DNA of 64,000 nt from Aurantiacibacter gangjinensis (GTDB lineage Bacteria; Pseudomonadota; Alphaproteobacteria; Sphingomonadales; Sphingomonadaceae). Made by a program: the position numbers and the translations under genes. Under the pieces are notes generated by a model. It saw nothing but the letters and a program-made list of their open reading frames with translations, searched no databases and was not told where the DNA came from. Shown piece after piece: positions 17,796 to 27,575 of this stretch (position 1 is the first letter of the stretch; each line of letters starts with the position of its first letter). Where the stretch lies: the NCBI RefSeq assembly GCF_001886695.1, contig NZ_CP018097.1:1879001-1943000 (forward strand), given 5' to 3'.

Positions 17796-19849
17796 GTGCC
17801 GGTAGCCTCCGCAGCAGGAGGCTCGTCAGCGTCGGCACGCGGATTGGCTTCTTCACGCGGCGTAAAGGCGTCGGTCGCGGCCCTTTCGGGCTCGGCAACC
17901 GCTGCGCGGGCTTCCGCATCAACTTGCTCGGCCAACGTCACCGGGGGAGGGGCGGGCGGAAGGTCCACACCCTCGGCGGCGGCGAATTGCGCGTATTGTC
18001 GATCCAGCCGTTCCTGCGCGGTGCCACCCCATTGCTCCTCGAGCGGCAGCAGGGCGTCGAGGCCCTTTTGCGGATCGAACAGGTAAGTCATCACGTCGCG
18101 GGCGATCGGATAGGCGGAGCCGGAGCCGCCGCCATGCTCGATCACGACCGCGCCTGCATAGCGCGGATTATCGAAGGGCGCGAAGAAGATAAAAAGACCG
18201 TGGTCGCGGAACCGCCACGGGCCGGTTTTGCCGTCCGACAGGTTCAGGCCAACCACCTGCGCTGTGCCGGTTTTGCCGGCCATCAGCACGTCGTCGATGG
18301 GAAGGCGCGCGCGGCCAGCGGTGCCCGCGCCGTTCACCACATTGCTCATCGATTGGCGGACATAGGCCTTGTATTCTTCGCTAAGCCCCATGCTCTGGAA
18401 TTGCGGTCTGTCATTCCGCAACACCAGTCGCGGTTGCACCGCTTCCGCCGTTGCCAGCCGCGCGGACATCACGGCAAGCTGTAGCGGGCTGGCAAGCATG
18501 TAGCCTTGCCCGATGGTGGCGTTGACCGTGTCGAACGCCTGCCATTCAGTGCCGTATTTCTCCATCTTCCACTCGGGATGGGGGACGGTGCCGAAGAACT
18601 GGTTCACCACCGGCAGGTCGAAGCGTTCCTGCATGCCGTATTGCATGCACGCCTGCGCAATCGGGTCCATCCCGGTGCGCTGCGCCATGGCGTAGAAATA
18701 CACGTCGCAACTTTGCGCGATGGCCTTGTCGAGATTGGTCGCGCCATGGCCGGATCGGTTCCAGCAGCGGAACACGCGATTGCCAACGCGCAGGCCGCCA
18801 CCGCAGAACACGGTTTCATCCGGATCGATGCCTTCGCCCAAAAGCGCCATGCCGACCGTCGGCTTGACCGTAGAGCCGGGCGGGTAAAGACCCTGCAGCA
18901 CCTTGTTGCGCAGCGGCACGCGCTCGTTCTCGCGCAGCATGGAATATTCCAGCCGCCCGATCCCATCAGAGAAGCTGTTCGGATCGAAGCTGGGCATGGA
19001 AGCCATGCAGAGAAGGTCGCCGGTCAAGCAATCCATCACCACGACGGAGCCGGATTCCAGCCCGATCCGGCGTGCTGCATAATCCTGTAGCGGCCCGTCG
19101 ATAGTCAGCTGGACGGCATTGCCCTGCACGTCCTCTCGGGTTTCCAAATCGCGGACGATGCGCCCGGATGCCGTCACCTCGACACGCCGCGCGCCTGGCT
19201 CGCCGCGCAATTCTTCCTCGAACTGCTTTTCGATCCCGTCCTTGCCGAGCTTGAAGCCGGGAGTGAGCAGGAGGGGCTGCGGCTCTTCCTCATATTCCTC
19301 GCGGCTCGGCGCGCCGACATAGCCGATCAGGTGGCCGACGGACGGGCCAGTCGGGTAATAGCGGGAGAAGCCACGCTGCGGGATTACGCCCGGCAATTCG
19401 GGAATGCGCACGCTGACGGCGGCAAACTTGTCGTAATCGAGGCCATTGGCGACCGGCACAGCCGAGAAACCGCGAGAGTCCGCGATACGATCGCGCAAAT
19501 CGGCCCGCTCAGGGTCCGAGAATTCCAGCAGGTCGCCAAGGATGTCGACAGTCTCGTCCGAATTGGTCAATCGTTCCGGAATGATGTCGACACGAAAATC
19601 GGCACGGTTGGAGGCAAGCGGAGAGCCGTTGCGATCGAGGATCCAGCCACGGCGCGGCGGAATAAGCGAGAGATTGACGCGGTTGCTCTCCGCTTCCATT
19701 TCCCACCGCTCGTTCTCGGCCACGGCGATATAGCCCATACGCGCTGCCAGCAGCAGCCCGATACCGCCCTGCATTGCGCCCACGACAAAGCTGCGCCGGT
19801 CGAAAACCTGCTTCAGCGAGTTGGACGTCAATTTCGGGCCGATACTCAT
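17792..19849 (-). CDS. mrdA: Penicillin-binding protein 2 (peptidoglycan transpeptidase)
   Basis: Cross-links peptidoglycan in the elongasome with RodA. The 685-residue protein has one N-terminal membrane helix (about 21-45), a pedestal domain (IPPRRGWILDRNGSPLA) and a transpeptidase domain with the active serine in PPGSTVKP (S326), SCD at 380-382 in place of the usual SxN, and KTGTAQ at 526-531. The last 70 or so residues are an Ala/Pro/Glu-rich tail, longer than in E. coli PBP2. It overlaps mreD upstream and rodA downstream by 4 bp each. Confidence 0.96.
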   Translation of the reverse strand: MSIGPKLTSNSLKQVFDRRSFVVGAMQGGIGLLLAARMGYIAVAENERWEMEAESNRVNLSLIPPRRGWILDRNGSPLASNRADFRVDIIPERLTNSDETVDILGDLLEFSDPERADLRDRIADSRGFSAVPVANGLDYDKFAAVSVRIPELPGVIPQRGFSRYYPTGPSVGHLIGYVGAPSREEYEEEPQPLLLTPGFKLGKDGIEKQFEEELRGEPGARRVEVTASGRIVRDLETREDVQGNAVQLTIDGPLQDYAARRIGLESGSVVVMDCLTGDLLCMASMPSFDPNSFSDGIGRLEYSMLRENERVPLRNKVLQGLYPPGSTVKPTVGMALLGEGIDPDETVFCGGGLRVGNRVFRCWNRSGHGATNLDKAIAQSCDVYFYAMAQRTGMDPIAQACMQYGMQERFDLPVVNQFFGTVPHPEWKMEKYGTEWQAFDTVNATIGQGYMLASPLQLAVMSARLATAEAVQPRLVLRNDRPQFQSMGLSEEYKAYVRQSMSNVVNGAGTAGRARLPIDDVLMAGKTGTAQVVGLNLSDGKTGPWRFRDHGLFIFFAPFDNPRYAGAVVIEHGGGSGSAYPIARDVMTYLFDPQKGLDALLPLEEQWGGTAQERLDRQYAQFAAAEGVDLPPAPPPVTLAEQVDAEARAAVAEPERAATDAFTPREEANPRADADEPPAAEATGT

Positions 19850-20400
19850 CCGATACGTCTTACACGGCTCAGCCGCATCCTGTCGAAAAGGGAAACCACC
19901 TTAGCGATAATGGGAAACAGCAGCACGGTGAGCAAGGCCTGCGGAATCAACAGCTGGAATTGCATCCAGGTCAGATCCGCACCGGAAACCAGCGCTGCGA
20001 GGAAGAGGTAGATGACGAGGAAGCCGGCTGCCGTCAGCCAGTCATACCAGAAGCTGCGCCAGGGGAATCGCATCTCCAGCAGTTCCAGCGCAATCATAGT
20101 GAGCGAGAATAGCAGGATGCCGCTGCCCAGGGGCTGGCCGGAATACATATCGTCGATAAAACCCAGCGGCAGGCCGGCCCACATGGGCAGGAGCCCGGGC
20201 CGTGCCAAACGCCACGCCAGCAGCATCATATAGCCCAGTGGCGGCACAACCGGTGCCAGCGCAATCGTCGGAAGCAGTGGCGCCAGCGAACCAAGGATGA
20301 TGGTGAGCCATGGCAGGCCGTAAGCCAGCACCGGCGAATGGTCGCGATTGATCTTGCTGCCATAGGCATCGCGCCGGGCGCTAGGGTTGAGGCGCTCCAT
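19846..20400 (-). CDS. mreD: Rod shape-determining protein MreD
   Basis: Integral membrane protein of 184 residues in the MreBCD complex. About five hydrophobic segments are visible (LPWLTIILGSLAPLLPTIAL, YMMLLAWRLARPGLLP and later ones), with the family signature GLPLGFIDDMYSGQPLGSGILLF. The start shares one base with the mreC stop (TAATG) and the end overlaps mrdA by 4 bp, so the reading is tightly coupled within the cell-shape operon. Confidence 0.92.
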   Translation of the reverse strand: MERLNPSARRDAYGSKINRDHSPVLAYGLPWLTIILGSLAPLLPTIALAPVVPPLGYMMLLAWRLARPGLLPMWAGLPLGFIDDMYSGQPLGSGILLFSLTMIALELLEMRFPWRSFWYDWLTAAGFLVIYLFLAALVSGADLTWMQFQLLIPQALLTVLLFPIIAKVVSLFDRMRLSRVRRIG

Positions 20401-21296
20401 TACTCCACCGGCTGCCCGCTCTCGAGCGGCTCTTCCATCGCCTCGATAATGTCGCCCTGCCAGATGGGCTGCACCGTCACGACATCGGTCGCTGCCGGAT
20501 TGCCGAGAATTTGCCCGATGGCGCCATCGTCGGTCACTTCGCTGACCATGGCGACGGCGGTACCGGGATGGAACATTCCCCCCGCGCCGGAGGTGACGAA
20601 GATGTCGCCTTCCTCCAGCGGATTGATGCCGAGATTGATGAGGCGGATGCGCAGAGAACCGTCGGCACGTCCTTCGGCAAAAGCGACGACATTGTCGGTC
20701 GCCCGGCGCACGGGTACTACGCTGTCCGTATCGGTCAGCAGGAGGACGCGCGAGGTGTTGCTGCCGGCTTCGAGCACGCGGCCGACAAGCCCCATGGGGG
20801 AGGTAACAGGCATGCCGCGCTCCACACCGTCATCGCGTCCGGCGGAAAGATAGGCGAACCGGCGGGTGCTGGAGTTCGTCGAGCCGATCAGGCGGCTGAT
20901 CGCGACAGGTTCGATGTCACCTTCGGCAAGGCCGAGTACGGCCTTCAGGCGCTCGTTTTCCTGCTCCAGCGCACGCGCCTCGGCGAGGCGGACGCGGGCG
21001 ATTTCGATTTCCTGCTCCAGCTCGGCATTCTTGCTGCCAGCTTCGTAATATCCGGCGATGGATTCGAAGAAACTCTGCGTGCCGACACGGCCAGCCGCGC
21101 TGACATCGCCAACAGGCGCCGCCGCGTCGCTTGCCATGCTTCGCAAGCCTTGAAACGTCTCCGGCCGCCACAGTGAAATGGCGAGCAACAGGATGCCCAG
21201 CACCGCGCTGAGGCCAGCCGCCAGATAGCCGGCAAACAGCCCCAGCTGTGCTTTCTTGTTCGATCCGGAGCGCTGTTTGCTTGCGGGCGGTGCCAT
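20400..21296 (-). CDS. mreC: Rod shape-determining protein MreC
   Basis: Periplasmic scaffold linking MreB, PBP2 and RodA. The 298-residue product has a short basic cytoplasmic N-terminus, one membrane helix (YLAAGLSAVLGILLLAISLW), a coiled coil (KNAELEQEIEIARVRLAEARALEQENERLK, given here only as a landmark) and two beta-barrel domains with the family motifs VGRVLEAGSNTSRVLLLTD and DIFVTSGAGGMFHPG. It is 22 bp downstream of mreB. Confidence 0.95.
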   Translation of the reverse strand: MAPPASKQRSGSNKKAQLGLFAGYLAAGLSAVLGILLLAISLWRPETFQGLRSMASDAAAPVGDVSAAGRVGTQSFFESIAGYYEAGSKNAELEQEIEIARVRLAEARALEQENERLKAVLGLAEGDIEPVAISRLIGSTNSSTRRFAYLSAGRDDGVERGMPVTSPMGLVGRVLEAGSNTSRVLLLTDTDSVVPVRRATDNVVAFAEGRADGSLRIRLINLGINPLEEGDIFVTSGAGGMFHPGTAVAMVSEVTDDGAIGQILGNPAATDVVTVQPIWQGDIIEAMEEPLESGQPVE

Positions 21297-21318
21297 GCCT
21301 CGAAGTCTATACCTTCGA

Positions 21319-22380
<1,062 letters not shown>

Positions 22381-22549
22381 TTATGAAGGTATCCTGTCGC
22401 AAAGACTCTGCGCATGACCCGCCGATATTTTGAAAGGTGCCGCTCTCTAACGCGGCGATTCGGAAAACGCCAAAAAATTTGTCGAAAAGCCGGATATTTT
22501 GCCCCGGTTTGCCTCGAAAATGCGGCGAGTGGTCGATAGTATGCGCGCC

Positions 22550-24367
22550 ATGCCGCAAATTCGCCGCCTTCCCGAAACCCTGGTCAACCGTATTGCGGCG
22601 GGCGAAGTGGTGGAGCGGCCCGCTTCCGCGCTGAAGGAATTGCTGGAAAACGCCATTGATGCTGGCGCGGCTCGGATTGTCGTGAGCATCGTCGAGGGCG
22701 GGCTCGGCTCCATCGAAATCACCGACGATGGCTGCGGCATGACGCCGGAAGAGATAGCGCTTGCGCTGGAGAGACACGCCACGTCCAAACTGCCGGATGA
22801 AGCGATCGAACAGGTGGCGACACTCGGCTTCCGTGGGGAAGCCCTGCCGTCCATCGGGTCGGTGGCGAAGCTGATGATAGAGAGCCGTCCGGTCGGCGCG
22901 GCAGAGGGCTGGCGCCGGGTCGTGGATCACGGCACATCGGTTGAAGAAGGCCCTGCCGCCCTACCACCGGGCACGCGGGTGAGAGTTGAAAACCTGTTCG
23001 CAAAAATTCCGGCGCGGCGAAAATTCCTGCGTACGCCGCGCAGCGAATACGCTGCCTGCCAGGACGTGGTGAAGCGCCTCGCAATGGCGCGGCCCGATAT
23101 CGGATTTACGTTCGAACACGGCGCTCGCCGCAAATTTGCGGTGCAGCCTGGCGAGAGCGTCGAAACAAGGGTGTCCCAGCTTATCGCCCGCGAACTGGCG
23201 GATAACGGGGTGTTCATCGAGCTGGAGCGACCAAGCGGCGATAGCGCGATGCGCCTGACGGGCGTGGCTGGGCTGCCCACCTACAATCGCGGCATCGCCG
23301 ATCACCAATATCTTTTCGTAAACGGTCGCCCGGTCAAAGATCGCTTGCTGACCGGGGCGGTGCGCGGCGCTTATGCCGACATGCTGGCGCGCGACCGCCA
23401 CGCCGTGCTGGCGCTGTTTCTCGACATCCCCTTCGCCGATGTCGACGTGAATGTGCATCCGGCAAAAACCGAGGTGCGCTTTCGCGATGCGCAGGCAGTG
23501 CGTGGCTTCATCGTCAGCGGATTGCGGCAGGCGCTCTCGACCGGAGACCGACGCAGCGCACAGGCTCCGGATAGCAATGCCATGAACCGTTGGCAGCAGG
23601 AGCCGCTGGCGGATGGGCCTGCACCGGCGCTGCGATCCATCTTTTCCGGGCGGGATTGGTCGATGCCGTCGCCAGGCATCCACTCGGTCGCTGAAGCGCG
23701 CGCAGGGTGGGACGCGAATGAAACGCTTGCCGCGCCACAGGGCAGGGCGGTCGAAGCGGAGGCGCTTCGAGACGATGACAAGAACTTCCCCTTAGGCATC
23801 GCGCGCGGTCAGGTCGCCAACACCTATATCGTCGCCGAAGCCGCCGACGGACTCGTTCTCGTAGACCAACACGCAGCGCATGAGCGCATAGTGCTGGAAC
23901 GGCTTCGCGCGGCAGGTGCGGGCGACAAGGTGGCGGCGAGCCAGGCGCTGTTGATGCCAGAAGTGGTCGAGATGGACGAACCGGCTTGCGACAGGCTGGA
24001 GGAGCAGATCGCGCATTTCACCACGCTGGGTCTTGTGATCGAACGCTTCGGCCCGGGCGCCATGCTGGTGCGGGCTATGCCCGCCAGCCTCAAGCGCGCG
24101 CATCCGGAAGCTCTGCTGACCGATCTGGCCGACGATCTTGCCAAGCATGGCGAAAGCCTGCTGCTGGGCGAAAAGATCGAGCACGTCCTGGCAACGATGG
24201 CGTGCCACGGTTCCGTGCGGGCAGGGCGCACGCTGAACGTGCATGAAATGAACGCTCTGCTGCGCGAGATGGAAGCTACGCCGCGTTCAGGGCAGTGCAA
24301 TCACGGCCGACCGACGTGGGTGAAGCTGTCGATGGACGACGTCGAGAAACTGTTCGGGAGGCACTGA
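22550..24367 (+). CDS. mutL: DNA mismatch repair protein MutL with endonuclease motifs
   Basis: Mismatch-repair mediator that acts after MutS. The 605-residue protein has the GHKL ATPase (LLENAIDAGA, DDGCGMTPEE, TLGFRGEALPSI, GTRVRVENLF) and a C-terminal dimerisation domain. The C-terminus carries DQHAAHERIVLE, fitting the DQHA(X)2E(X)4E nuclease motif, plus MACHGSVRAG and QCNHGRPT metal-site motifs. It is therefore likely a nicking MutL, as in bacteria without MutH. The ATG at 22550 (MPQIRRLPETL) gives the usual N-terminus; two upstream in-frame ATGs are possible but untypical. The stop shares a base with the next gene (TGATG). Confidence 0.95.
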   Translation: MPQIRRLPETLVNRIAAGEVVERPASALKELLENAIDAGAARIVVSIVEGGLGSIEITDDGCGMTPEEIALALERHATSKLPDEAIEQVATLGFRGEALPSIGSVAKLMIESRPVGAAEGWRRVVDHGTSVEEGPAALPPGTRVRVENLFAKIPARRKFLRTPRSEYAACQDVVKRLAMARPDIGFTFEHGARRKFAVQPGESVETRVSQLIARELADNGVFIELERPSGDSAMRLTGVAGLPTYNRGIADHQYLFVNGRPVKDRLLTGAVRGAYADMLARDRHAVLALFLDIPFADVDVNVHPAKTEVRFRDAQAVRGFIVSGLRQALSTGDRRSAQAPDSNAMNRWQQEPLADGPAPALRSIFSGRDWSMPSPGIHSVAEARAGWDANETLAAPQGRAVEAEALRDDDKNFPLGIARGQVANTYIVAEAADGLVLVDQHAAHERIVLERLRAAGAGDKVAASQALLMPEVVEMDEPACDRLEEQIAHFTTLGLVIERFGPGAMLVRAMPASLKRAHPEALLTDLADDLAKHGESLLLGEKIEHVLATMACHGSVRAGRTLNVHEMNALLREMEATPRSGQCNHGRPTWVKLSMDDVEKLFGRH

Positions 24368-24861
24368 TGCGGATCGCTCTTGCTCTAACCATTGCGCTTG
24401 CTTGCGCCGCTTGCGGCAATGACGTTCCGCCAGAGCAGCGTGCCGAGGACGACCGGATGCTCGCAGAGCAGGTTCGCGAGGCCAACGACACATTGCCTCC
24501 GCTGGAAGAGGTGGTGCCGGAGCCTATCCAATATGCCGACATGGAGACGAACGACCTTTTCGGCCTCGCGTGCTCTTACGCACCCGGTACGAGCATGGGC
24601 GCGCGGGTGATAGCCCGCGAGACGGACGCCTATATGAAGATCGATGGCGAGATGCTGCGCTTCGCGGCCGATCCCGGATCGCGCGAACTGCCTGCCAATA
24701 GCCGGTCCTTTTACAATGGCCGCGAATTCACGCTCCGCCTCGAAGTGGCAGAGAAGGAAGCGAGCGACGATAGCCCCTTTTACGAGGGTACGGTATGGCT
24801 GCGGGATCGCTTCGACCGTGTCGTTTATACAGGTACGGGCGCCGTCGACTGCGGAGCATAG
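24367..24861 (+). CDS. Small putative lipoprotein downstream of mutL
   Basis: Product of 164 residues that I do not recognise. It begins with a short lipoprotein-like signal (MRIALALTIALACAACGND); either Cys13 or Cys16 could be lipidated, though neither has a perfect lipobox. The mature part is acidic, with a proline stretch (LPPLEEVVPEPIQYADM) and a region NDLFGLACSYAP onward that looks like a compact beta domain; two further cysteines (ACSYA and VDCGA at the end) could form a disulfide. The start overlaps the mutL stop by one base, so it is translated with mutL, although no functional link is obvious. A strong terminator follows. Confidence 0.75.
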   Translation: MRIALALTIALACAACGNDVPPEQRAEDDRMLAEQVREANDTLPPLEEVVPEPIQYADMETNDLFGLACSYAPGTSMGARVIARETDAYMKIDGEMLRFAADPGSRELPANSRSFYNGREFTLRLEVAEKEASDDSPFYEGTVWLRDRFDRVVYTGTGAVDCGA

Positions 24862-24882
24862 CTCCGGGCCGATGCGAAAGAG

Positions 24883-24921
24883 AAAAGGGCGCGCGGATCG
24901 CAATCCGCGCGCCCCTTTTTG
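24883..24921. terminator. Bidirectional terminator between the lipoprotein and DUF1206 genes
   Basis: GGGCGCGCGGAT / ATCCGCGCGCCC stem with a CGCA loop, flanked by an A-run (24883-24886) and by CCTTTTTG. It sits between converging genes and can serve both strands. Confidence 0.92.
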
Positions 24922-24936
24922 AAAGCGTTTCGCGTT

Positions 24937-25758
24937 TCAGGTGCGGAAGCTCGGCACCTTGCCGTCCGATCCCATGTCCGGAATGATCCGGTAACGCGCA
25001 AGGATCAGGCTGAGGATGCCGAAGGCGAGCATGCCCAGCGCGACCAGTGTGAAGATGATACCATTTCCGGCAAGGCTCGCCACGGCATCGCCCAGCGTCT
25101 TCACCTGGTCGCTCCCGCCCGACAGGAAGCCGGCGCTGAAGACCGACCAGCCAATAACGCCGAACACGACCGCGCGGGCAAGATAGCCGATCCGGCCGAC
25201 CGTCTTGGTGTAGGACGGTGCGCTACCGGCAATGCGGTTCATGAAGCTGGCCGTGACACCCTTTTTAGCCTGGTTCGCAGCGGCGATGAAGAACGCGATG
25301 CCGAGGATGCCCAGCACGATGCCGCCGAATTCAACAGAGAGCACGCCGGAGGCAGCTTCCTGCGCGCCGCCGCCGGAGCCTCCGCTCGAACCGCCGGAAC
25401 CGCCCGAGCCGCTATTGGCGAATTGGAACGCGGAGAAGGCGAGCGCGAAGTGTCCGATTCCGCTACCCGCATGGCCAAGGCGCTTACCCCAACCCTTGGC
25501 GTCGCTTCCGTGGTTCTCGATGTCGAAAGCGAAGCTCGCAAGGCGGAAGAGGCCATAGGCGGCAAGACCGAACACCATCAGCCACAGGATCACGCTGCCA
25601 AGCGGGAAGTCCTCGATCGCGCGGAACACGCCATTCGTGCCTTCCGCGATTTTGCTGGCGCTGGTCAGAGCAATGATGCCGACCAGCGAATAAAGGATCG
25701 CGCGGCTGAAGAAGCCAAGGCGCACGAACCAGTTAAATTTCTCGGATTTATCGACCAT
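24937..25758 (-). CDS. DUF1206 family membrane protein
   Basis: Product of 273 residues with about six membrane helices arranged as three two-helix DUF1206 units (starts near FVRLGFFSRAILYSLVGIIAL, WGKRLGHAGSGIGHFALAF and VGRIGYLARAVVFGVIGWSVF), the expected triplicate layout of the family. A Gly/Ser-rich linker (residues about 115-133) joins the second unit's helices, which is unusual. Function is unknown; some members are reported as stress-associated. A one-mismatch EcfG-like site lies upstream (25804-25828). Last gene on a minus-strand run that begins with sbtA. Confidence 0.88.
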   Translation of the reverse strand: MVDKSEKFNWFVRLGFFSRAILYSLVGIIALTSASKIAEGTNGVFRAIEDFPLGSVILWLMVFGLAAYGLFRLASFAFDIENHGSDAKGWGKRLGHAGSGIGHFALAFSAFQFANSGSGGSGGSSGGSGGGAQEAASGVLSVEFGGIVLGILGIAFFIAAANQAKKGVTASFMNRIAGSAPSYTKTVGRIGYLARAVVFGVIGWSVFSAGFLSGGSDQVKTLGDAVASLAGNGIIFTLVALGMLAFGILSLILARYRIIPDMGSDGKVPSFRT

Positions 25759-25803
25759 GATGGCAAACTCCCTGTTCCCGGCCCTGTCTTAGGTTTTGCA
25801 ACC

Positions 25804-25828
25804 AACGGGCGACGCAGGGTTTGGTGCC
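25804..25828 (-). promoter_or_regulatory. Possible weak EcfG-like promoter for the DUF1206 gene
   Basis: On the minus strand GGCAC-N16-CGTT, one mismatch from the EcfG consensus GGAAC-N16-CGTT and with the same spacing as the perfect site at 5704-5728. It lies about 45 bp before the DUF1206 start. Confidence 0.3.
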
Positions 25829-25844
25829 AAGGAAAAAGAAGGTC

Positions 25845-26558
25845 TTAGCGCAGCCGTTTTACGTAGAGCTGCTTATCCTCGCGCCGCTCCATCTTGAAGT
25901 TGTCGCCGGCCGCGCGCATCAGTTCGGAAAGGCGCTTGAACCCATAATTGCGTACATCGAAGCTTGAGCGGTTGCCGGCGATCTGTCCGACTTCGTGCAA
26001 GCGGGCAAAGCCCTCATCGTCGCGGCTGGAGGCGCGCCACGCATCGCCGAGCAAGTGGATAAGCTCGTCATCGACCTTGGTATCGGGCGAGGACCGGTCA
26101 TCGTCCGATTTTGCCGTGCGGATCAGGCTGTCTACATCGATGTAGCGGGTGCAGGCCGACCGGAAGGCTTCGGGTGCTTTCGATCCGCCGAAGCCGTAAA
26201 CGATCATGCCGTCCTGCCGCAGCCGGGTGACGAGCGGAGTGAAATCGCTGTCGGACGACATGATGCCGAACCCGTCCACTTTGCCGGCATTCAGCAGATC
26301 GATGGCATCGATCGCCATGGCGATGTCGGTCGCATTCTTGCCCTTCGTCAGGTCGAATTGCTGCATCGGCTGCAGGCCGAAGCGGTGGGTGATCTTGTTC
26401 CAGTTGGAAAGCGCGGGCTTCGCCCAGTTTCCATAGGCGCGGCGGATATTCACCTGGCCGAGTTCGGCCAGCACGGTCAGCACCGGGTCGATGCCCTGAT
26501 GGCTTGCATTGTCGGCGTCGATGAGGAGGGCGATATTCTTGAGTTCTGCTTCAGGCAT
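25845..26558 (-). CDS. NYN-domain protein with C-terminal OST-HTH/LOTUS-like domain
   Basis: Product of 237 residues. The N-terminal NYN (PIN-like) nuclease fold shows the acidic residues expected for metal binding: ALLIDADNAS, the NATDIAMAIDAIDLL helix and MSSDSDFTPLV. The C-terminal part (DDELIHLLGDAWRASSRDDE, FDVRNYGFKRLSELMR) looks like an OST-HTH/LOTUS RNA-binding domain. Such LabA-like proteins are thought to act on RNA; the substrate is unknown. The ATG at 26558 is chosen; a GTG at 26585 is also in frame. It lies 48 bp downstream of the carbonic anhydrase gene. Confidence 0.87.
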   Translation of the reverse strand: MPEAELKNIALLIDADNASHQGIDPVLTVLAELGQVNIRRAYGNWAKPALSNWNKITHRFGLQPMQQFDLTKGKNATDIAMAIDAIDLLNAGKVDGFGIMSSDSDFTPLVTRLRQDGMIVYGFGGSKAPEAFRSACTRYIDVDSLIRTAKSDDDRSSPDTKVDDELIHLLGDAWRASSRDDEGFARLHEVGQIAGNRSSFDVRNYGFKRLSELMRAAGDNFKMERREDKQLYVKRLR

Positions 26559-26606
26559 CGCGCTGTCATGGCGAGGCGCGGGCACTGGCGCAAGCCTGCC
26601 GCTGGG

Positions 26607-27248
26607 TTAGCCCACCGGCTCGAATGCGTCGCTGCCGTCCTCCAGATGGTAGAGCGTGCCTTCGGACAGCGCGAAGAATGTGCCGTGCAATTTCAGAGAG
26701 CCGCTATCGAGCCTGTGCCGCACGAAATCGAAAGAGCGCAGATTGGCAAGGCTCTGGCGGACAGCGGCTAGCTCCATAGCGCGCTCAGCGTCAGGGCCGC
26801 TTTCACCATGCTCGGCAATCACGCCTTCCCGGGCGCCGTCTAGGAGCCGGACCCAATCGCCGACATATCCGCCTTCGCCCGGTTTCGCGTCGCGCAGCTC
26901 TTGCGTCAGTGCAGCCTTGCAGCCGCCGCACATGCCGTGGCCCATCACGACGATCTGGCGAACCTCGAGCATCGTGACGGCATATTCGAGGGCTGCGGAA
27001 ACGCCGTCTCGCGACGGTTCTGCCGAAGCGGGTGGCACCAATGCCGCGATATTGCGAACGACGAATATCTCGCCCGGATCAACGTCGAAGATCTGCGCCG
27101 GGTCTACCCGGCTGTCGGAACAGCTGATGACCATGAGGCCCGGATGCTGTCCTTCGGCGACCAGCTTCTCATACCGTTCGCGTTGGCGCGGATAGCCGCT
27201 CGCGCGAAAACGCCCATAGCCGCGCATCAATTCGTCGAACTCGGGCAC
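26607..27248 (-). CDS. Beta-class carbonic anhydrase
   Basis: Interconverts CO2 and bicarbonate. The 213-residue protein has the beta-class zinc and catalytic residues: CSDSRVDP (Cys43, Asp45, Arg47) and HGMCGGC (His104, Cys107). It starts 3 bp after the SbtB-like gene, itself downstream of sbtA, so bicarbonate import, PII-type control and CO2/bicarbonate exchange are encoded in one operon. No signal peptide, so it is cytoplasmic. Confidence 0.95.
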   Translation of the reverse strand: MPEFDELMRGYGRFRASGYPRQRERYEKLVAEGQHPGLMVISCSDSRVDPAQIFDVDPGEIFVVRNIAALVPPASAEPSRDGVSAALEYAVTMLEVRQIVVMGHGMCGGCKAALTQELRDAKPGEGGYVGDWVRLLDGAREGVIAEHGESGPDAERAMELAAVRQSLANLRSFDFVRHRLDSGSLKLHGTFFALSEGTLYHLEDGSDAFEPVG

Positions 27249-27251
27249 CGG

Positions 27252-27560
27252 TCAGAACCTCTCGCCGCGAATGACTTCGACGTCCCACATGGTCAGCAGG
27301 AATCCGTGCGATGTCAGGATCGGCGCGATCTTTTCCGCCAACGCGTCGGCATTCTCTTGGCTGGCGATAGTGAGGATCAGGACCTTGTCGGTGCCCATCA
27401 CGCGCTCTTCGCGCCAGCGACCCTCACGCCCCTTGCCGGAATCGACAGGCGTAATCGTCCAGCCGGTTATACCGACAGCGTCGATGGCGTCGGTGACGGT
27501 GCGGATCATCACCTTGTCCGCGAGGATTTCGATGCGCTTGCGGATCACGGTTTCGATCAT
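27252..27560 (-). CDS. sbtB: SbtB-like PII family regulator
   Basis: Product of 102 residues with the PII ferredoxin-like fold pattern: an N-terminal strand (IRKRIEILADK), a helix (MIRTVTDAIDAVGITGWTIT), a T-loop-like basic segment (VDSGKGREGRWREERVMG), then VLILTIAS and the last strand. In cyanobacteria SbtB binds adenine nucleotides and inhibits SbtA. Unlike many cyanobacterial SbtB proteins there is no C-terminal cysteine loop; this one ends VEVIRGERF. It lies between sbtA (15 bp) and carbonic anhydrase (3 bp), which supports the call more than sequence alone. Confidence 0.8.
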   Translation of the reverse strand: MIETVIRKRIEILADKVMIRTVTDAIDAVGITGWTITPVDSGKGREGRWREERVMGTDKVLILTIASQENADALAEKIAPILTSHGFLLTMWDVEVIRGERF

Positions 27561-27575
27561 ATCGCGTCCTCCCGG

